In this document: positions 57,255 through 64,000 of the stretch, in pieces
Layout of the letters: each line of letters begins with the position of its first letter
Position numbering within the stretch: the stretch's first letter is position 1
NCBI GenBank assembly: GCA_019426215.1
Contig: CM033391.1
Span: forward strand, 15,302,708 to 15,366,707
Origin: Buddleja alternifolia
Lineage: Eukaryota; Streptophyta; Magnoliopsida; Lamiales; Scrophulariaceae
Length of the DNA: 64,000 bases
Direction: 5' to 3'
Position numbers and translations under genes: made by a program
Notes under the pieces: model-generated
What the model was told of the DNA's origin: nothing
What the model saw: only the letters and a program-made list of their open reading frames with translations
Databases searched by the model: none

Positions 57255-57848
57255 ATACAAAGAATGATGACGAAGGGCGATGACCATAGAATTCCGGGCT
57301 AGCAACTTTTTCAGTACCATATATGTTAATAATCTCCATCGCGTCATCCAGTTTGATCATACATTTAACAATTTCACTATTTAAATTGGTCGAGGCCATT
57401 AATTGATTTGTTTTTGGAATTAAAAACTAAACAAACTACAGAGTTTAGAGCTGGAATTTTATAAGGGATTAAAAGAGTTGAAAATTTCCAACAAGTTAAC
57501 TTTAAACCAGAGCCTCACCCTGATTCCCAAATATAAGACCGTTACGACTTTAAACTCTTTATTTCAACATAAAACACAAACGTTTAGTTATTTGTGTAGA
57601 TATCCTGTGTTAATTAGCAAATTGTATCTCATTCTCTGTGTCACAATCATCTCTTGTTCTTGTATCAATTACCATTTGGTACACTTCCACCATACTTGGA
57701 CAACTTCCTGAATCACATTCTACACATTTTTTTGCAATTCTCAAGAAATCACACATCTCATCTTCACAGTCCCCCGTTGCCTGCAATTCAGATATTAGTC
57801 CAAACATATCACCATAATCAATACTCTCAAAAGAGCTAATAAACTCGT
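57255..57848 (-). pseudogene. BIR1-like copy E, kinase C-terminus and 3' flank
   Basis: On the minus strand the last 79 kinase codons are open from 57848 to the stop at 57610 (SFESIDYGDMFGLISELQ and CEDEMCDFLRIAK), almost identical to copy B, followed by about 350 bases of shared 3' flank. The upstream end is cut sharply by a Tat LTR at 57849, and the rest of the kinase is missing. The matching ectodomain exon end is at 63877-64000, so this copy spans the right end of the window on the minus strand. Confidence 0.85.
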
Positions 57849-58450
57849 TGATTTAGGTCAGATCCGGGGGGACCCTTCCTATCTCAGTCTGGGTCAAGTC
57901 GTACAACTAGACGAGGTGAAAGTTGGATTATAGACTGCACTTAGATGATACTAAGCTACCTACGTACCCACTTGAGGATCAAGTCTATCGTAGTTCAAGT
58001 ATGAGATACGCTTCCAGTTGGAGAGTCGTATTTGCGTACGAAGAGCCCAAATTTGTATAGAGGGAACTTACTCTCAAGTTTATAGTAGAAAATCAGATTG
58101 TGAACCCCTGATACTTATTTTGAGGTGATATTTATAGATGTTGTATCGTACGGACATGATGGTGATAGTTGGGGTCCTAAGATCACACCACGTGTAATTA
58201 ATAGACGGTTCTGATCCCGGGTCTCACTCAAGATTACGGGTCGACCCTATCGGGTCCATTTAGAAGCACGCGGATCCTTCGAACTTAATGCCAGAGCATA
58301 ATTTGTATTTGATGAAGGTCGGACTTGTATCCACTTTCACTACTCACTAGCCTCGTATTAATGACCGACCTGGGGGCTTTGGTGAGGTAAATCAGTGTCA
58401 CCAACGGGTTCGCGTACATGAACGACCCAAGACCCAAGTTTGGTATATCA
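57849..58450 (-). mobile_element. 3' LTR of Tat element 2
   Basis: 602 bases, TGATTTAGG to GGTATATCA on the plus strand, followed by TTAAGTCCCCCAC, the complement of a purine-rich primer like that of Tat element 1. It starts with the same TGATTTAG as Tat element 1. Its last 75 bases are repeated at 58531-58610. Confidence 0.75.
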
Positions 58451-58530
58451 TTAAGTCCCCCACTTCTTCAGTATTTAGGAAGATGCATTTATGCATATGA
58501 ATTTTATACTGATGAAGTAAATATCTAGAC

Positions 58531-58610
58531 CTGGGAACCTTGGTGATGTAAATCAGCGTCACCAACGGGTTCGCGTACATGAACGACCCAACGCCCAAGT
58601 TTAGTATATC
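58531..58610. repeat. Partial repeat of the LTR end
   Basis: The last 75 bases of the LTR ('accaacgggttcgcgtacat' onward) recur 154 bases downstream with few changes. Confidence 0.85.
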
Positions 58611-58734
58611 ACGTGTTGATACGAGTTAAAGCTTTGACCAACCTTCTAACACCAATTGGTGCCTTAGGTTTGGCGAGTCAAGTTAGATGTATCATTTAAA
58701 TACTTAATAGTGGTTCCTCTTCGTACCACAATAC

Positions 58735-59290
58735 GAGTTAGTGGTTTAGCTCTTAAATTATGTCCGCCAAGGCCTTGACTCGTATCAAAATACGAGGTGG
58801 TAGCTTAGGTTACACATTTTGCCCATTCACCCCTTGACTCGTACGATAATACGAGGTGGTGGCTTAGGTTACGCATTTGGTCAGTTCACGCCTTGACTCG
58901 AACGACAATACGAGGTGGTGGCTGAGGTTACACATTTTGCCCATTCACGCCTTGCCTCGTATGAGAATACGAGGTGGTGGCTTAGGTTACACATTTTACT
59001 CATTCACGCCTTGCCTCGTATGAGAATACGAGGTGGTGGTTTAGGTTACACATTTTGTCAGTTCACGCCTTGACTCGAACGACAATACGAGGTGGTGGCT
59101 GAGGTTACACATTTTGCCCATTCACGCCTTGCCTCGTATGAGAATGCGAGGTGGTGGCTTAGGTTACACATGTTACTCATTCACGCCTTGCCTCGTATGA
59201 GAACACGAGGTGGTGGTTTAGGTTACGCATTTTGTCAGTTCACGCCTTGACTCGAACGACAATACGAGGTGGTGTCTTAGGTCCGTATGA
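58735..59290. repeat. 59-base tandem array in Tat element 2 3' UTR
   Basis: About nine units of 59 bases, each with 'cgccttgnctcg' and 'aatacgaggtggtggctta'. Units follow a three-type cycle (cgaacgacaa / cgtatgagaa / cgtatgagaa), giving a higher-order period of 177 bases across two full cycles. Tandem arrays in this region are known in Tat/Ogre elements and can seed satellites. Confidence 0.92.
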
Positions 59291-59439
59291 ATTTTTATAC
59301 TGATGAAGTAAATATTTAGGTGATAGCGTGACTGTCAATTCTCTCCGTACTATCATGCTACTTGAGTGATTATGGCAGATATTTCGTATGAAAATATGAG
59401 TCGGTGTTGATGATGTAAGTGAAAACCTGGGAAAGAAAA

Positions 59440-59760
59440 TTGAGCATGTTGGAATAAAACAAAATTCGCATGGTCATATTGAAACGACGTTATGAACAAA
59501 ACGCATTGCTTTGCAATGCGGTCTCGTGATTCTAGCCTTCTGAGCTTGTTTAGGCCTTCAAATTGCCCTTTTATTAATTTTTCGGAAAGAAATCCACTGT
59601 GTCGGAATGACATGAAATTCGTTCGGGTATAGCGAAATGGTGTTCTGAACAAGACGCATTGCTATGCAATGCGGTCTCGTGATTTTAGCCTTCTGAGCTT
59701 GTTTAGGCCTTCAAATTGGTCTTTTATTAATTTTTAGGTTTTTAAATTGGCCTTGCATCG
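59440..59760. repeat. Second tandem pair, about 148-base period
   Basis: Two copies of 'gcattgctntgcaatgcggt' followed by 'cttctgagcttgtttaggcc', starting at about 59502 and 59650. Each has a 'gcattgc/gcaatgc' palindrome. Confidence 0.85.
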
Positions 59761-60290
59761 TATACCATGACGATTCTATGAGTTATATTGCTAAATTGAT
59801 CTTGATTCGTATGAAAAAACGAGTTAAAGGGCTACGAACTGGTGTTGATTCGTTTGCATATAGGAAGATAAACATGCAGCCATATCTTCCTTGACTCGCA
59901 TGATAATACGAGTTGACTCGTATGTTGGTATATTCACAAGAAGCTTGGGCTATAAGACAAATGTCCTCATAGAATACCAAGAGTTTCCTCTTCTTGGGAT
60001 CCGAACACTTCATGGATTATATACCGTCGGATCCATTTTTTCACTATCCATCTGGACCGTCCCTTTTCCTTTGCCCTTGTGCTATAAATAAGATTTGTCA
60101 CTAGCAATTTTTACCTTTACCCACCTTTACTTTTAGAGAGAGAAAGATTGTAAGAGAAAGGGATTCCTCCTCCTCGTCTCCAGATTCGAAGCTAAGGGTC
60201 GTCCGGTTCAACGATCGACGTCCTCCTCTCGTACACCCATCTAGGTATAGCTATAGTTCTCTTTATATATTTTATTTATTTGTTTATATT

Positions 60291-61554
60291 ATGGCTCGTA
60301 CTAGGTCGTCTAGATCTGTAAATAATAATGAAATAAGTGATTCGGATGAAACCAATATCATTCCTTCTAAGCTTGCACATAGGGAACAAGTCGTCGATAT
60401 GGTCGACCCGGAGGAGGTCGAATCATCCCATCACAGTGTCCCATCTTCTGAAAATACCGAGGCTCCTGGATATGGAGATATCGAGGGTGATGAGGATGTT
60501 AATTCACATATCACTTGGTTAAATAACCCTTCGATTTTAACTCAGGCTAAAATTAACGAAATTAGAGTTAGGTATTTTATCCCTCTAGATTATGATGTTC
60601 TTGTGCCCTCTCCAAATGATCGAATGCACCGCCCACCTGTTGGGTATCGTACTTTTCATGTAGCTCATTTGATGTCTAGTGTAAGGCTCCCGTTACACCT
60701 AGCTATTGAAAATATTTTAAATGTTTATCGACTGTCTCCTACTCAGTTATTACCCAACTCTTATAGGCATATCGTCATGTTTATCGTATTAATGACTGCC
60801 TTTGATAAAGGGACAGATTTTGTAAACTTCCATAGGATGTTCTATCTCTGTCGTAGTTCTAAGTCTGATCAAAGAGGATTTTTTTATTTATCTCCTAGAA
60901 AAGATGCTAGGCTTCAAGAGACTACTCGTGATTCGTTTGGTAACTGGAAAGACAAGTATTTTTTTGTTTCTCCTCCTGAGGGTACGAATTGGGTCGTGTC
61001 TAGGCAGTGGTCCTTAAGATCACCTTCTCTTTCCGATATTGGTAATCCGAACTGGGGCCGTGGATTCCTAAATGAATTAGTTGAGTGGCCATATGATGCT
61101 ACGAAATTGATGGAAGAATCCGTATTGGTATCTTGCGGATTAAGTGCAGCTCCCATTCCAGGAGTAAAGTCACTTGGTAAGACTCTTCGTTTTTATCCTC
61201 ACATGAATTTTATATGCAAGTAGTTTGACATCTTTTTTTTTTATAGAAATGTCTACTCGTCGTGCTCGGATTGACAAGAAACATACAGCTAAGACCGGTG
61301 GAAGTGACCCCGATGATGCTCCCTCCAAAGGTAAGCAAGTTGCATCCGGCACAAGTAGGCAACCTTCCAATGTCTCGGGTCGTTCGGGACCTCGAATCAA
61401 GATTATTCAGCCAGGTGATAAGACAATCAACAGGTCTTCAACACTTGTCTTTGAGAGAGTCCCTTCATCTCGGTCCGTTCCCGAACCAGTAGCCGAGGAT
61501 CCGTGTGACATTGTCGATGATACCGAGGCTGCGCGAGGGCCCGTGATGGGGACT
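60291..61554 (+). CDS. Antisense spliced gene of Tat element 2 (5' part)
   Basis: Diverged partner of the gene at 42224. Exon 1, 60291-61176, starts with a clean ATG (MARTRSSRS) and carries the same domain: PPVGYRTFHVAHL, TQLLPNSYRHIVMF, WKDKYFFVSPP and the GVKSLG end. A 70-base intron (61177-61246, GT-AG, phase 1) falls at the same codon position as intron 1 of the other copy. Exon 2 begins with Glu-Met-Ser-Thr-Arg and is basic and Ser-rich. It is cut at about 61554, where BIR1-like intron DNA begins; the last eight codons of the apparent frame are host sequence. The coiled-coil exon is lost. No stops occur in the preserved part. Confidence 0.75.
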
Positions 61555-61696
61555 GTCCAACACAATTATCGATAACTAGATATGGTATGAATCAAAAGTT
61601 ATAATTTCAAGACATTTTAGAAAAATCTCCAAATTCAGAGGCTTCTTGTCATCATATCAGATTGTCCCTAATGTTGCGAATAAACATGGAGCTTAG

Positions 61697-62299
61697 TGTC
61701 ACGCCCCGACAGTTTGAGGTATTTTGAGATGACTGGGATGTGTCATCTTACTTGAAGACGAGATCCTTGATGCTATTGGATTATTCTAGAAAAATCTAAA
61801 AGATTCTAGAAAGATCTAGAAGATTCTAGAATGTTCTAGAATACTCTAGAATGATGTAGATATTAGTAGAAAGATCCGGAATTGTGTAGAAGGTTCTAGA
61901 ATATTCCGGATAAGAGTGGAGCAATGTAGAAGTCTCTAGAATTCTCCAATATAAATATCTAGAAGAATAATCTAGATAATAGATCGTAGCCGTAGGATTA
62001 AGTTAATCTTAGCCGTCCATTTCAAGGATGGGTAGTATAAATAGAGGTTAGGGGCTCATTTGTAATCAACCAAGTGTAGAATCAAGTCTTGTGAGTCATT
62101 GAGAGTAATAGTGTAGTATTCTCTCAAGTTCTACTCTTGTGTTCTTCCCTCCAAATTTCTTACTCTCTATTGCCAAATTCCTTTTTCACACACGAGCACG
62201 TGAGTGATTGTCGAGGCTGACTTAGCACAATCTCGCAAGAGGCGGATTGAAGGGCTAAGTGCCGCACGGGACATTAGTATCGAGGCTAAGTCCGTGACA
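61697..62299 (+). mobile_element. Solo LTR, family S, copy 2
   Basis: TGTCACGCCCCGACAG at the start, CCGTGACA at the end, with TTAG on both sides. The related copy at 20594 is in the opposite orientation. A TATAAATAG box lies at 62037. The stretch 61785-61930 holds many 'ttctagaa' palindromes about 10-12 bases apart. The empty site is visible in copy B ('ggagcttaagccc', inverted, near 30890). Confidence 0.8.
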
Positions 62300-63098
62300 T
62301 TAGGGCCTGATTGGATGGGATGCTATTTTCAATTTTTTATTTTCCTCAGAAAAAAGTAAGAGATTTTATATTTAGGGAGTAGATATGATGGTGAAATTGC
62401 GTTTGGATGATTTTTTTTTATAGAAAAAAGTGTAATGAATAGATATGATGTGATATATTTTTTTCTTGTAAGAAAAGATGCTTTTTTGTGTGGATGAATT
62501 TTTATTTTATAAAAAAATCTAGACATATTTTAGTTAAACTTATCGATTAAGACATTAAAAAATATGCAAAGTGGATCGTATATCGCACATTGCGACATTT
62601 CGAATCAAGATATGTACTTTTTTAATTGCATATGTCAATATATTGTCGGATAAAAGCCTTTTAGTCTTTGAGTACACTATCAAATCATGAATAGTTAAAA
62701 AATGATTTTCCTGAGAATAATTTGAGAAAATTACAATTAAATCCATTTTTCAAGGGAATTTTAGATTTTTTTTGGGGAATATTTACTGTACCATTTATTT
62801 GAAACAATTTTAAGAGGTTTCAAATAAGTACATTTTTTATAAAAAAAAATCTATGAAAAATTGGAAAATGAGAGATGAGGTTCCATCCAACTGGGCCTTA
62901 CATTTCCTTTTTGTGGAACTAATTAATAATATAATTTCGTTGATATTATATTGCATATAAAATGAATGACTGTTGCTGTAATTTTATAGTGTACTCTGTT
63001 AAGCAATAAAAACAAAAAGTGGAGATTAAAGATGATATTGATTTTAAACGTCATTAATGTTAGATGAAATAAACGTTTTACCAATGTGCTCATGACTA

Positions 63099-63753
63099 AG
63101 GCTGTCAATCAAGCCGAGCGAGCCGAGCTTGCATAGGCTTACGCTCGGCTTGATACTAAATGAGATTTTGCGTTTGAGGCTTGGGCCCGTCTTGACGAGC
63201 TTCAAACTGAGCCCGAGCCGGCTTGAATGTAGAATATCAACATTTTTGTCTTTTAAGTACAATTGATAAAATAAACCTACCAAATAAAAAAAAAAGCATA
63301 ACAATTTCAAAACACTTCAAAATCATCACAATCAAACTATAATCGTACTACAAATCCTTAAACTTTGTTTCGTAAAGTCAAAATACTAATTATTTTCCTA
63401 TATTGTTTCGCTACTTGAGAACATTTACAATTAAAATACGATTGACTTTTTTATTTTCATCCAATTTGACTTCCATATTATTCTTGTATTTATAAACGTT
63501 TGTTTATAAAGTATAAGTGATATTTATATAATTTTGCATGTTAGTATTTTATTTTAAATATATGCACACATATATATTATAATATATATTTTTATAATTT
63601 ATTTATACGAGCCCGAGCTCAATTCAAGCCGAGCCTACCTCCGCTCACGCTCGACTTGAATATGAATTCAAGCCTTAACCTTCAACTCAAACTGAAAAAT
63701 GTTCAAGCCGAGCTTTCGAGCTTCGAGCCGGTTTAAGCTCATTGACAGACCTA
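63099..63753. mobile_element. MITE in copy E intron
   Basis: Starts AGGCTGTCAATCAAGCC and ends with the inverse of TAGGTCTGTCAATGAGC. CTCATGACTA is duplicated at 63089-63098 and 63754-63763. The inner ends are GC-rich 'gagccgagc' repeats and the middle is AT-rich. A duplication of eight to ten bases fits hAT or Mutator. The site is empty in copy B near 30095. Confidence 0.8.
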
Positions 63754-63876
63754 CTCATGACTACTAATTTTCATTATTTATATTTCCATATAAAATTTTA
63801 TTATTTTCTAAAACATATTGTCACCTATAACCCCACTTTCCTTGAAACGTAACTGAAACAAGAATGTAATAAATAA

Positions 63877-64000
63877 CAGAAAATTGCATTACCATGGTAT
63901 TGTCAATTCTGTTGGTCGAAGGAAGGGATTGAATTCTTGGACTGGTTATTATTGCTCGTCTCCTCATGAAATTGATTGCAACTTGCGAAGGGGAATAAAC
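63877..64000 (-). pseudogene. BIR1-like copy E, end of ectodomain exon
   Basis: On the minus strand, open to the window edge, with INFMRRRAIITSPRIQSLPS, the basic segment just inside the membrane. It ends at 'accatg|gtaatg', a good GT donor. Copies A and B have GC at this place. The visible part has no lesion; the gene continues beyond the window. Since most of its kinase exon has been replaced by a Tat element, the copy as a whole is broken. Confidence 0.75.

Larger units (their letters stand above)
61555..63876 (-). other. Intron of BIR1-like copy E with two insertions
   Basis: Inverse of 29980-31030 in the copy B intron, about 90% alike by eye, interrupted by a solo LTR (61697-62299) and a MITE (63099-63753). 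This shows that copies B and E descend from one gene with this intron. Confidence 0.85.

Noticed and set aside
58735..59290. CRISPR-like array
   Set aside because: No unique spacers; whole 59-base units repeat. It is plant DNA and part of a retrotransposon 3' UTR.

Overview
The window is plant nuclear DNA, most likely from a eudicot. It holds a RING-H2 ubiquitin ligase of the RDUF type, broken copies of a BIR1-like leucine-rich-repeat receptor kinase, Tnt1-type Copia and Tat-type Ty3/Gypsy retrotransposons, and many small inverted-repeat transposons in AT-rich spacers. There is a 75-base run of N at 285-359. Only one gene looks ordinary and intact, the RING gene at 14606-15667. Nearly everything else is transposon or gene relic. 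All calls come from reading the sequence; no database search was run.

Layout. 1-8570: old Copia gag pieces, two diverged LTR-like blocks, the second ending in a tRNA-Met-type primer site, and a gene-poor non-autonomous interior. 8570-14600: AT-rich spacer with two Harbinger-like MITEs, a Mutator-like MITE and a 74-base duplication. 14606-20540: the RING gene followed by BIR1-like copy A, whose kinase part is almost all deleted. 20594-28492: a solo LTR, more MITEs, a broken 3' piece of the RING gene, and a truncated Copia gag/protease element. 28648-37210: BIR1-like copy B, with the ectodomain, then an intron holding a Harbinger-like MITE and a 3.8-kb palindromic Mutator-like element, then an open pseudokinase exon. 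37211-41411: a decayed Copia element. 41412-51177: a nearly full Tat element on the minus strand with a spliced antisense gene. 51178-51600: BIR1-like copy D (minus, fragment). 52139-55837: three inverted-repeat elements. 57255-64000: BIR1-like copy E (minus), split by a second, truncated Tat element and by a solo LTR and a MITE in its intron.

How it fits together. The RING gene and the BIR1-like gene form a two-gene block that was duplicated: a relic of the RING 3' end lies upstream of copy B just as the intact RING gene lies upstream of copy A. Copies A and B share the same two frameshifts, so the receptor gene broke before it was duplicated. Copies B and E are inverted relative to each other and share intron sequence, so several insertions can be dated against an empty site in the other copy.

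The two strongest candidates for unusual biology are the palindromic element with two opposed plant-mobile-domain genes (31821-35639) and the antisense gene of the Tat elements. The antisense gene keeps its first intron at the same place and phase in two diverged copies.
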